Shown one piece after another: positions 7,772-15,964 of a stretch of DNA of 64,000 nucleotides. The notes under the pieces are model-generated. The model did not search any database and had not been told where the DNA came from. It saw nothing but the letters and a program-made list of their open reading frames with translations. Within the stretch, counting starts at the first letter, position 1. The number at the start of each line of letters is the position of its first letter. Source of the DNA: Bacillota bacterium (GTDB taxonomy: Bacteria; Bacillota_A; Clostridia; Lachnospirales; Lachnospiraceae); assembly GCA_023407175.1 (NCBI GenBank), contig JAEYMU010000053.1:496001-560000 (forward strand), read 5' to 3'. Made by a program: the position numbers and the translations under genes.

Positions 7772-9034
7772 ATGGAGCTTTATGATAGAATAGATTCCAT
7801 GGAGCAGAAAGATTTCTGGGATAGCCTGCAAATGGATATTATTACTTCCAATCAAAAGCTGACGCTGGACGATTACCGTATGTTTATCGAAAGAAATTAT
7901 ATGTTCTCCCTGTTCTTCAGAGGCTGTACTCCTCTGGAAATTATGAGTTTTCAGCGATTATTTCAGATCAAGGAATATGCTTATCTTATTATATTTGAAA
8001 TTAATGGCCGGGCCAAGACCCATGCCTCCGGTTCCCCCTTCGATGATCTTAATTTGTACCGCCTGATTAAGAAGCTGACCTGGAATACAAATTATACCGT
8101 AGGTCCTCTGATTACTAACCGTATCAGCCTGCTGGTCAGCCATGATGCCATGCTTGAGGATCAGGAACAGATTGATGAAAGCACTGCATTATCCCGTGAA
8201 CTGATCAAAGCCATCGAGCAGGAATATGCCGTTTCGGTAAAGGCAGCTATTGGTACCATGCAAAGCATCCACTCCATCTATACTTCGTTTATTGATGCCC
8301 TTTCCTGTATGTATTATAATACTACGGACAACATCACCAATTATCTTGAATATAAAAGCACCTTTCAAAATAATAGTATTGATTATCTTGAAACGGAAAA
8401 GCATCTGATAGAAGCAATCCGGTTACGCAAAACAGAGGCCTATGATTATCTGGGAATTATTATGGAATGGATCAGACCGTTGAGTGACGACATAAAGCGT
8501 AATAAGATTATCGAGATTCTTGTATTGACCAATCATGCCATGCGGCAGGATGATCCCACCGACCTAAAGCAGATTAACTATTCTGCATATATCAAGGAGT
8601 TAATGGAGCTTGAGGGAAACGATCTGATCGAGTTTGGATTCCAGCGGTTTATTAGTATCACCAGCTATGTTAAGCCCCAGACCACAATCGATTATACCAA
8701 TCACATCGTGAAAGCCACCCGTGAATATCTGGAAAATCATTATACCGATGATATCTCCCTGGAGGATATGGCCGCCCAGGTAAATATCAGCCCCCAGTAT
8801 TTCAGCAAATTAATTAAGAAAACTACCGGCTTTAATTTTATCGACTGGCTTTCCATGCTTCGTGTGAAGCGGGCTAAGGAGCTTCTGACCAATACCAGCC
8901 TGACCGTTAAGGAGGTTTGCTTTATGGTTGGCTACAAGGACCCGAATTATTTCAGCAGAATTTTTAAGAAACGAATTGGCATTACACCCAGCGAATATGT
9001 AAAAACAAGCTCTTATCTTAACAATAAGAGCTGA
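7772..9034 (+). CDS. AraC-family transcriptional regulator
   Basis: A 420-residue regulator. The C-terminal 100 residues are a classical two-helix-turn-helix AraC domain (MAAQVNISPQYFSKLIKKTTG, then VCFMVGYKDPNYFSRIFKKR). The N-terminal 300 residues resemble the middle region of YesN-type regulators, but there is no receiver domain, so it is not part of a phosphorelay. The start has AAAGGAGGTG nine bases upstream. Its 3' end overlaps that of the convergent FliD-like gene by 17 bp. The DNA-binding part is related to that of the YesN-type regulator at 43.4-45.0 kb. Targets are unknown. Confidence 0.9.
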   Translation: MELYDRIDSMEQKDFWDSLQMDIITSNQKLTLDDYRMFIERNYMFSLFFRGCTPLEIMSFQRLFQIKEYAYLIIFEINGRAKTHASGSPFDDLNLYRLIKKLTWNTNYTVGPLITNRISLLVSHDAMLEDQEQIDESTALSRELIKAIEQEYAVSVKAAIGTMQSIHSIYTSFIDALSCMYYNTTDNITNYLEYKSTFQNNSIDYLETEKHLIEAIRLRKTEAYDYLGIIMEWIRPLSDDIKRNKIIEILVLTNHAMRQDDPTDLKQINYSAYIKELMELEGNDLIEFGFQRFISITSYVKPQTTIDYTNHIVKATREYLENHYTDDISLEDMAAQVNISPQYFSKLIKKTTGFNFIDWLSMLRVKRAKELLTNTSLTVKEVCFMVGYKDPNYFSRIFKKRIGITPSEYVKTSSYLNNKS

Positions 9035-10295
9035 ATAACATACCACTATACATAGAGGTTACATAAGGATTGCTAAAGTTCGTCTTCTCGCTGTTGGGAT
9101 AGGTAACCACCGTTTTTTCCATATAATCCATCGGATTTATCGCAATGGCTTCCGCCTTATCAAAGAGCCTCCCGATAAATCCGTTTTTTCTTGTAAAAAG
9201 CTCCTCCATTCTGCCATCCTGGGCCGCCTTTGCTGCGAGAGCCTCCTCCTTTGATAAAGTTCCGTCCTCTTTGAATTTTATCCCACAGCTTTCCAGCTCC
9301 ACGGCGTATACCTGTTCCAGATTTTTTAATTCCTTAATTAATTTTGATGCGTTGTAGTGTCCTTCACTATCCTCCACACGGCTTTTTGCAACAGAAATCA
9401 GGTTATTATAGGTCGTCAGTACCTGGTCCACTGCCGTAAGGATTTTATCACTGTCGGGAGTTATTTTCAGGGTTACCGGTTCTTCTCCACTGCGGTTTAA
9501 GGAAATCTGAAGAACATTCTCCAGATGAAACGTATTGGTTGCTATTTGCTTTGAGGCACCGTTTAATTCAAACTCCGAATAGGAGGCTTCCTGAACATTA
9601 CGGTTTAGTCCAAAGAAATCCACGACGCCTTCCTTGTAGATTTCATCATCGTCAAAGGCAAAGCTCCTCTCTCCAAATCTTCCCGACATGTCCCCGGCTA
9701 TTGTCATGTGACTGTAGTCCTTTTTATTTGCCTTTTCCACCATGGCACTGATACCGGGCACTGATTGATTGATATAGTCCGCAATATTCTTAAGAGTATC
9801 TAAATTACTCATTCTTTGTTCCTGAGTAAATTTAAGCTGATAGCTTTCGTCTCCCACCTTGGCGACAAATTGATATTCGCCTACCGGGAATGCAAAGGAG
9901 GTGTTCAAAAGCTCCTTTCCTTTATTGATCTGTACGCTTGCAAGCTTATTTACCTTAATTTCTATTGCTTCAGGCAGGGACTCCGTATTTTCATGAATCA
10001 GCCTTGCCGACAGGATGTTTTCGTCGCTTACCAAAACTGTTTTACTTTGAAAACCCGATACCTCCGGCTCCTGCATATGAATGAGTCTGCTTTTGAGCTC
10101 CAAAGCCATTTCCTTGATCTGAATGGCATATTCCTGATTTTCCTGGGAGAGGTTAATTTTATAATAGGGCGAACGCTTACTAAGGCTTACGATATTATCG
10201 TAAACCCGTTTTAATTCCGCCCTGTTTTTTGCCGGATATAAGACCTCCCTTTTTATCGGGAAGCCCGCCAGCATATTATTATAGGCCTGTACCAT
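9018..10295 (-). CDS. FliD-like (flagellar cap-like) protein
   Basis: About 425 residues. The C-terminal half carries segments like the FliD C-terminal domain (KILTAVDQVLTTYNNLISVA, then FKEDGTLSKEEALAAKA and FTRKNGFIGRLFDKAEAI), and the end NPYVTSMYSGMLFSSYC is typical of clostridial FliD-like paralogues. It lacks a clear N-terminal export region of true FliD. No flagellar gene is nearby, so an orphan cap-like or adhesion protein is more likely than the working cap. I moved the start to ATG 10295 because GGAGGG lies seven bases before it; an upstream ATG at 10310 is weaker. It overlaps the AraC gene tail to tail. Confidence 0.7.
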   Translation of the reverse strand: MVQAYNNMLAGFPIKREVLYPAKNRAELKRVYDNIVSLSKRSPYYKINLSQENQEYAIQIKEMALELKSRLIHMQEPEVSGFQSKTVLVSDENILSARLIHENTESLPEAIEIKVNKLASVQINKGKELLNTSFAFPVGEYQFVAKVGDESYQLKFTQEQRMSNLDTLKNIADYINQSVPGISAMVEKANKKDYSHMTIAGDMSGRFGERSFAFDDDEIYKEGVVDFFGLNRNVQEASYSEFELNGASKQIATNTFHLENVLQISLNRSGEEPVTLKITPDSDKILTAVDQVLTTYNNLISVAKSRVEDSEGHYNASKLIKELKNLEQVYAVELESCGIKFKEDGTLSKEEALAAKAAQDGRMEELFTRKNGFIGRLFDKAEAIAINPMDYMEKTVVTYPNSEKTNFSNPYVTSMYSGMLFSSYC

Positions 10296-10481
10296 GCTGG
10301 TTCCCTCCATCCCAAGCCTTTCAGATATTTATATATCGGATTTATTGTAATATTATCTTAGTTCTAATTATTGAACAAATTTCTTCTGTTTTACATGATA
10401 CGTTATTCCTATATTCTTTTGTACTAAGCAGTGTTTTACAACCTCATCAAGGCTATTTTCCAAATCTTTGCCATAGTGAAA

Positions 10482-10517
10482 GAGATTATCCCAGGACTTA
10501 CCCCTGGTAACAATCTC
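10482..10517 (-). terminator. Intrinsic terminator after spoIIID
   Basis: An imperfect stem (GAGATT with CCAGG cores and their complements) is followed on the minus strand by CTTTCAC. It stands about 25 bp behind spoIIID and before the FliD-like gene. The rest of the 246-bp gap shows nothing clear. Confidence 0.6.
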
Positions 10518-10541
10518 TCCACCGCGTAACCATATTTGCTT

Positions 10542-10811
10542 TTAATAAACCTGATTAAATCTTGTCTTATGGAGATATTTTTCCTTTGTTGCCAGGCCGC
10601 CTCTGATATGCCGTTCTGACTTGTTGAGGTCCAGGACCACCCGTGCTCTTTCGGCGAGGGAGGGGTTGATTTGCGTCAGACGTTCCGTTACGTCCTTATG
10701 TACCGTTGATTTTGAAATCCCGAATTGCTTTGCAGTCTGTCTTACCGTCGCATTATTGTCGATAATAAAATTCGCGATTTCAACCGCACGTTCCTCTATA
10801 TAGCCTTTCAT
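10542..10811 (-). CDS. spoIIID: Sporulation transcription factor SpoIIID
   Basis: An 89-residue DNA-binding protein that tunes sigma-E and sigma-K genes in the mother cell. The family core is intact: IEERAVEIANFIIDNNATVR, the helix-turn-helix AKQFGISKSTVHKDVTERL, then NPSLAERARVVLDLNKSERHIRGG and ATKEKY. The start is set by homology at ATG 10811 (MKGYIEERAV). The frame is open to ATG 10844, where GGGGG is only one base from the ATG. The gene shows the organism sporulates or comes from a sporulating line. It is monocistronic with its own terminator. Confidence 0.95.
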   Translation of the reverse strand: MKGYIEERAVEIANFIIDNNATVRQTAKQFGISKSTVHKDVTERLTQINPSLAERARVVLDLNKSERHIRGGLATKEKYLHKTRFNQVY

Positions 10812-10967
10812 AGTGTCTGCGTTCCAGCCTGTTATGGAACGCATTCCCCCTTATTATCGTTGTTGTTACATTGTATGCAGGGGAATGAGGCCGTAGTACA
10901 GGGAAAATAATAACTTACCCTTGGAATATTAAAGTTTTATAGCAGCAGGATATTTCTTTTTAAATGC

Positions 10968-12971
10968 TTAAAGCAATACACCTTCCACCCGGTTTCTGCC
11001 GTTTGCTTTTGCCTGATATAAAAGCACGTCGGCCTTATTGATAAAGGCGCTTGAGGTTTCTCCCTCGTATTGGGCCACGCCAATCGAGATACTCACCTTG
11101 AGGTCTTCGATCCCATAATCATATGCAAAGATACTGGCACGTATTTTCTCTGCTATTTCAAGAGCTGTCTCCAGTACGGTATCCGGCAGGATTATGATAA
11201 ATTCTTCCCCGCCGTAGCGTCCAATGCTGTCCTCCTTGCGGGTATTAGACAGCAGCATTTCGGATACCACCTGCAAAACCCTATCCCCGATCAGATGTCC
11301 ATACTTATCATTTACCCGTTTAAAATGATCGATATCCATCATCATAAGGCAAAGGCTTCTCTTACTTTCCAGGCTTTCCTTCAGCCTGTCATCCAGTACC
11401 TCATTGATATATTGGTGATTGTACAGGTTTGTGAGTCCATCCCTTGCCGATTTGTTCATCAGATTGGTATTCACATTCATCAGCTCCTTGTTGAGCTTAT
11501 TAATATAAGCGTTGTTCCGCTTTAGCATTTCCTCAGCACTCTTTCGTTCGGTTATATCAATAATACAGGAAATAATCACCTCTTCTTCCCGGTAGAAGGA
11601 GGGTATCACGGTAAGCAGGCCGATGCATAAGGAACCGTCCTTTCTCGTCAAATGGATTTCCCGGTTACTAATGGGCTCATTTTTGTTATAGCTCACAATC
11701 AGGGAATCCACTTCCTGTACATTTACAAAGAAATCCGTGACAGCATGGCCAAGCAGCTCCTCTCCCTGCGCGCCAAACAGCTCCTCCGCGTGAGAATTCA
11801 GATACATGACCCTTCCTGTGCCTCTATTTAACAGCATGATGGATACCGGTGCTTTCTCCAGAATAGCCCGGTACATCGCTTCACTTTTTTGCAGCCTTTT
11901 ATTGGTATGCCTGTGCCTTTCAATTTCTTCCTCCAAGCCTTTCGTTGCCCGGATATCTTCACCGATCAACAGCACTCCGCCCAAAATACCGCCATCGATA
12001 AACAGAGGAATAAGAGAGAGATTGAAGGGAATTATATTTCCTGTTTTCGTGAAAATGATAACATCTTCAAATCTTTTCTTCTCCTGCAACTGTTCAAAAT
12101 CCCCCATAACCTGGCTGAGCTCCTCCTGTCCAAGAACATCCTCCCGTCTAAGGATAGCAGAAACAGGCTTTCCTAAAACCTCCTCCATAGAAAAGCCAAG
12201 CAGCTGCTGCGCCTGTCTGTTGGCCTTCATGATAAACCCATGGGCATCGGTTAACAAAGCCAGTCCTGTCAGTTCGCAGAATAGCTCCTTCGTGATCAGC
12301 GCAGAGGGAATCGACATAAACTGGTATTTCGTTATCGCATAATATGCCCCAAGAAGCATAATCAGAGTCAGAATCTGACCCACATAGGGCAGACGGATGA
12401 TATGAAGCGCAGGGAGAATCTGCTGCATCAGCAGATTCATCAGGAACGGGACAATACTGCAAACAGATATGATGTAGGCCTGCTTCTTCTGGATCTTACT
12501 GGTTGACCGGTATCCCCATAAAAACATCAGCAATATACTGACTGCCAGATAAGTAAAATTATACAGGAAATTACCGATGTAAAAAAAGGTTGCCACCCAC
12601 TCCTTTGTTGCAATACCGGGGCCAAACAAAAATAGCACTATCGATAAAAAGACCGCCGCCGGAAGCAGAACAATCAGCTTGATATACCAATGTCTGATAT
12701 GCCGGTTACCCGTCAATTCAAGGACAAAGTACAGGACAAAGGCTTCAAAGCTGCACCACCCAAGGGCTGCAATTTTATTCCAAAGCCAATATTCTCCGGG
12801 ATCGGCTGCTACATAAAGAAATCCAGCCCCGAAGGACCAGACTGCCATGCTAAGATTTAGGACAAAAAATATCCTGCATAATCGGGATTTCCGATTCGAC
12901 CGATATGCCTGATATCCTACATAAAAATATAAGATTGCCGCAATTAAAGAAACCAATGCCAAATAAATCAT
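10968..12971 (-). CDS. Membrane diguanylate cyclase with two PAS domains
   Basis: About 667 residues. Seven transmembrane helices fill residues 1 to about 215 (the N-terminal 7TM module seen in sensor kinases), followed by two PAS domains (about 235-355 and 380-490), a short coiled coil and a C-terminal GGDEF domain. The active site is GGEEF, and RKED stands five residues before it, an intact RxxD inhibitory site, so it should make c-di-GMP and be product-inhibited. Start at ATG 12971 with AGGAG eight bases upstream; an earlier ATG at 13007 adds 12 polar residues in front of the first helix. An HD-GYP phosphodiesterase in the window (29.0-31.0 kb) could degrade the product. Confidence 0.93.
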   Translation of the reverse strand: MIYLALVSLIAAILYFYVGYQAYRSNRKSRLCRIFFVLNLSMAVWSFGAGFLYVAADPGEYWLWNKIAALGWCSFEAFVLYFVLELTGNRHIRHWYIKLIVLLPAAVFLSIVLFLFGPGIATKEWVATFFYIGNFLYNFTYLAVSILLMFLWGYRSTSKIQKKQAYIISVCSIVPFLMNLLMQQILPALHIIRLPYVGQILTLIMLLGAYYAITKYQFMSIPSALITKELFCELTGLALLTDAHGFIMKANRQAQQLLGFSMEEVLGKPVSAILRREDVLGQEELSQVMGDFEQLQEKKRFEDVIIFTKTGNIIPFNLSLIPLFIDGGILGGVLLIGEDIRATKGLEEEIERHRHTNKRLQKSEAMYRAILEKAPVSIMLLNRGTGRVMYLNSHAEELFGAQGEELLGHAVTDFFVNVQEVDSLIVSYNKNEPISNREIHLTRKDGSLCIGLLTVIPSFYREEEVIISCIIDITERKSAEEMLKRNNAYINKLNKELMNVNTNLMNKSARDGLTNLYNHQYINEVLDDRLKESLESKRSLCLMMMDIDHFKRVNDKYGHLIGDRVLQVVSEMLLSNTRKEDSIGRYGGEEFIIILPDTVLETALEIAEKIRASIFAYDYGIEDLKVSISIGVAQYEGETSSAFINKADVLLYQAKANGRNRVEGVLL

Positions 12972-13123
12972 ATCCTGCTGCTCCTCTTTTGTCCGTGTAG
13001 GCTGCACAGTACATAAACCACGCCTTTTATCTCAAAAAACTTCGATAACTTGTATTATAGCATGTACACGATATAAATAACAGATCAATCCTTCAATTAT
13101 TGAAAAAAATGTAAGGGTATGGA

Positions 13124-13172
13124 CAAAAATGGACCTATGATAATCTCTAAGAAAACAAATTATCATAGGTCC
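13124..13172 (-). terminator. Intrinsic terminator after 4-hydroxybutyrate dehydrogenase
   Basis: A perfect 14-bp stem (13131-13144 with 13159-13172) and 14-base loop are followed on the minus strand by ATTTTTGT. It closes the gabT-dehydrogenase operon. Confidence 0.85.
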
Positions 13173-13228
13173 CCGGCGTCAGCTGCCGATGCTGTGGGCT
13201 GCCGATTAGTTCATGCGTCATTTTTTTG

Positions 13229-14347
13229 TCAATATAGCACCGTATAGATTTTCAGTACGGTATCCGCATCCATCTGCGTATAGTTATTCGCTGTCAGTCT
13301 GCCCTGCTTCGTCATGACATTTTCGGTAAATGCAATCAAATCCTCCCGCTTAACTCCATAAGCGCTTAGGGGCTTCCTTTTCATTATAATATCCAAAAGC
13401 TTTTCCAGCTCCTTATATACCTCATCCTCCGCACAGCCTAAGCACTCTGCCAAAAGGCGGTTGAAAATCTGGATTTTTCCCACCGGCTTCAACCGCTGGT
13501 AGGTTTTGAACACGCCCAGAAACAGGGCATAATTAGCCTCTCCGTGAGGTACATGGTAAGCTCCTCCAAAGGGCAGGCTCATGGCATGAACCGCCCCGCA
13601 GCCGGCATTGCCAAAGGCGATTCCCGCATAGGTGCTGGCAAGAAGAAACTCTCCCATAATCGGAAGCCTTCCTTCCTCCCCCTCCCTGGCAATTCTTTGA
13701 TAGCCCTTTATAATCAGCCGGATAGCCTCCTTCGAGAACAGCTCGGTAAATGCGCCTGCCTTCGGTGACAGGAAGGACTCAGCGCCATGTATCAGGGCAT
13801 CAATAGAACTGGTTGCAAAGGCCGGAAAGGGCAGGCTATTCAGCAGCTCAGGAATTAATACGGCATAATCGGCATATTCCTCATCTGACTGCAGTCCCAG
13901 CTTTGTCCTTCTTTGCGTCAGCTCAATTACCGATACCCCGGTCACCTCGCTTCCGGTTCCGCAGGTGGTCGGAACAATCACCAGCTCCTTTACCTTCTTC
14001 GTCTCAAGCTTCTTATCATACAGATCAAGCACCGGAGAGACAGTCTCCTGAACCAGAAGCTTTGATATATCGATGATTGCACCGCCTCCGATTGCAATGA
14101 CCCGGCGAAAGCTTAACGTCTTAATATCCTGCCAGATGGCCTCAACCATAAGATCTGTAGGCTCACCCGTCCCGTAATTCCTCACATATATGACTGTCGC
14201 ACCCTTAATCAAGCTTCCAAAATAACTGTCATAGTAGGAAGGATTTGTCAATATCAAATCCCCTTCACCAATCCGGAATTCCTCTACGAATTCCTTGCAG
14301 GTATCAATCTGATGTATCGTGGGCATAACCCGAAACTGTTTTATCAT
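13229..14347 (-). CDS. 4hbD: 4-hydroxybutyrate dehydrogenase
   Basis: A 372-residue iron-containing alcohol dehydrogenase that reduces succinate semialdehyde to 4-hydroxybutyrate with NADH. It has the nucleotide loop AIGGGAIIDISKLL, the family signature VPTTCGTGSEVTGVSV and metal ligands in DALIHGAE and HAMSLPFGGAYHVPHGEA. The sequence follows the Clostridium kluyveri enzyme closely, from its start to the end (MDADTVLKIYTVLY). It is 15 bp behind the GABA aminotransferase gene, so the two convert GABA to 4-hydroxybutyrate. The later steps (CoA transfer and 4-hydroxybutyryl-CoA dehydratase) are not in the window. Confidence 0.93.
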   Translation of the reverse strand: MIKQFRVMPTIHQIDTCKEFVEEFRIGEGDLILTNPSYYDSYFGSLIKGATVIYVRNYGTGEPTDLMVEAIWQDIKTLSFRRVIAIGGGAIIDISKLLVQETVSPVLDLYDKKLETKKVKELVIVPTTCGTGSEVTGVSVIELTQRRTKLGLQSDEEYADYAVLIPELLNSLPFPAFATSSIDALIHGAESFLSPKAGAFTELFSKEAIRLIIKGYQRIAREGEEGRLPIMGEFLLASTYAGIAFGNAGCGAVHAMSLPFGGAYHVPHGEANYALFLGVFKTYQRLKPVGKIQIFNRLLAECLGCAEDEVYKELEKLLDIIMKRKPLSAYGVKREDLIAFTENVMTKQGRLTANNYTQMDADTVLKIYTVLY

Positions 14348-14362
14348 ATTGGCTCCATTTCT

Positions 14363-15715
14363 TTAGCTAAGCTTTTTTATTGCCGCTTCAAGAATTTCAA
14401 AGCCGGCTTCCAGCTGTTCCTCCGTAATTACCAGAGGAGCCAGGAAGCGAATTACACTTCCGTAAACTCCGGCACTTTCAATAATCAAGCCGTTCTGTGC
14501 ACATTCTGAAACCAGAGCGGATACAAGCCCCGCATTCGGCACCTTTGCTGCCTTGCTTTCCACAAATTCAATTCCGATCATGGAGCCCAGCCCTCTGACA
14601 TCTCCTACCACCTCGTATTTTTCCTTCCACTGGTTGAACTTCTCAAAGCATTTTCTGCCAATCTCCACACTTCGGTCTAAGAGCTTATCCTTTTCAATCA
14701 CTTCAAGCACCTTAAGTCCGGCTGCACAAGCCAGAGCATTACCGCCGTAGGTTCCGCCGATAGTTCCGCCAATGACAGAATCCATGATTTCTTCCCTTGC
14801 TATAATTGCACTAAGGGGAACACCGCCTGCAATGGATTTTGCAGTAGCAATAATATCAGGCTCACAACCGGCCTCCAGCCAGTACTGGGAGGCAAAAAGC
14901 TTGCCGGTTCTGCCAAAGCCGCTCTGTACCTCATCAGCAATCAGCATAATTCCATGCTTGTCACAAATCTGTCTGACAGCCTTAACCCATTCAATCGGTG
15001 CCGGAATAAAGCCGCCCTCACCCTGTAAAGGCTCCACCACAATTGCAGCAACATAATCCGCCGGAGATGCTTCCTCAAATACGGCATTAAGTCTCTTGAT
15101 ATAATATTCGATTGCCTGCTCATCCGTCATTCCCTCCGGCTTTCTGTACAGGTAAGGAAACTCCGCGCGATAGATTCCGTCTGGGAAGGGCCCCATACCG
15201 AGTGCATAGGCCTTCTTGGAGGTCATCGCCATGGTCAGCATGGTCCTTCCGTGGAAAGCACCGGAAAATACAATGATATTCGGTCTCTTTGTATATGCCT
15301 TTGCTATCTTGACAGCATTTTCATCTGCTTCCGCACCGCTGTTGGCAAAGAAGGTCTTCTTCCTTGTACCTCTCACCGGCACTACCTCATTCAGCTTTTC
15401 AGCCAGTGCCACATACCCCTCATGGGTAACAATATTGAACATTCCATGAAGATACTTATCTGCCTGCTCCTTAATCGCAGCAGAAACCTCAGGATGGGTG
15501 TGTCCTACGTTGAGTACTCCAACACCGCCTACCCAGTCTAAAAATAAGTTGCCGTCAACATCCTCGATCATTGCTCCGGCTGCTTCCTTCATAACAACCG
15601 GATATATACATTTGATTGCTCCCGGGACAGCCGCTTCTCTCCTGGCTATGATTTCCTTTGCCTTAGGGCCTGGGACGGTTTTCGTTACTATTTTCGGTAA
15701 TTCCCTGCTTAACAT
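14363..15715 (-). CDS. gabT: 4-aminobutyrate aminotransferase
   Basis: A 450-residue class III PLP aminotransferase. It transfers the amino group of GABA to 2-oxoglutarate, giving succinate semialdehyde. Motifs: GGVGVLNVGHTHPEV, NSGAEADENAVKIAKAYTKR, FSGAFHGRTMLTMAMT, the PLP aspartate in LIADEVQSGFGRTGK and the Schiff-base lysine in ATAKSIAGG. Full length. It has AGGAGGAT before the start. First gene of a two-gene operon with 4hbD; the divergent PucR-family gene 250 bp away is the likely regulator. Confidence 0.94.
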   Translation of the reverse strand: MLSRELPKIVTKTVPGPKAKEIIARREAAVPGAIKCIYPVVMKEAAGAMIEDVDGNLFLDWVGGVGVLNVGHTHPEVSAAIKEQADKYLHGMFNIVTHEGYVALAEKLNEVVPVRGTRKKTFFANSGAEADENAVKIAKAYTKRPNIIVFSGAFHGRTMLTMAMTSKKAYALGMGPFPDGIYRAEFPYLYRKPEGMTDEQAIEYYIKRLNAVFEEASPADYVAAIVVEPLQGEGGFIPAPIEWVKAVRQICDKHGIMLIADEVQSGFGRTGKLFASQYWLEAGCEPDIIATAKSIAGGVPLSAIIAREEIMDSVIGGTIGGTYGGNALACAAGLKVLEVIEKDKLLDRSVEIGRKCFEKFNQWKEKYEVVGDVRGLGSMIGIEFVESKAAKVPNAGLVSALVSECAQNGLIIESAGVYGSVIRFLAPLVITEEQLEAGFEILEAAIKKLS

Positions 15716-15757
15716 GACTTATCCTCCTAATGGATTGTGATTTATTATTTGACATCA

Positions 15758-15830
15758 TACAGCACACTGGATAAAATAGAAATATGCCCAATCATCATAA
15801 ATTTATTTGATTTTATGTGCTGTAAGCACA
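15758..15830. promoter_or_regulatory. Inverted TGTGCTGTA sites between gabT and pucR
   Basis: The word TGTGCTGTA occurs on the plus strand at 15816-15824 and, inverted, at 15758-15766. The plus-strand copy is also half of a local dyad, TGTGCT-GTA-AGCACA (15816-15830). These are the best candidates for the PucR operator in the divergent intergenic region. Confidence 0.45.
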
Positions 15831-15852
15831 AATATGTGGAATAGAAAGAAAA

Positions 15853-15908
15853 GATGCCGTAACATCGGCATCAGGGAGGTTAGTGTGGAAAATCAAGATT
15901 TTCCACAC
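15853..15908 (+). promoter_or_regulatory. Two hairpins in the pucR leader
   Basis: A 7-bp stem (GATGCCG/CGGCATC, 15853-15872) is followed by a 12-bp perfect stem with a 2-base loop (GTGTGGAAAATC and its complement, 15883-15908). An AGGGAGG lies between them. No U-tract follows, so they are not terminators. They may control translation or transcription of pucR. Confidence 0.45.
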
Positions 15909-15915
15909 GGCAAAT

Positions 15916-15956
15916 TTGTGCTGCCGCCCAAATTCGCAGGTTTACACCAGAAGGGA
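15916..15956 (+). repeat. Leader repeat, copy 1 (before pucR)
   Basis: This 41-base unit begins TTGTGCTGCCGCCCAAATT and ends in CCAGAAGGGA, nine bases before the pucR ATG. A close copy occurs on the minus strand at 56835-56875 in front of the APH-fold kinase gene. Both copies end just at the ribosome binding site, so this may be a shared cis-acting leader element. Confidence 0.6.
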
Positions 15957-15964
15957 AGGTTATC

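Noticed and set aside
9018..10295. Part of a flagellar operon
   Set aside because: No fliS, flagellin or hook gene is adjacent, and the protein lacks the usual FliD N-terminus.
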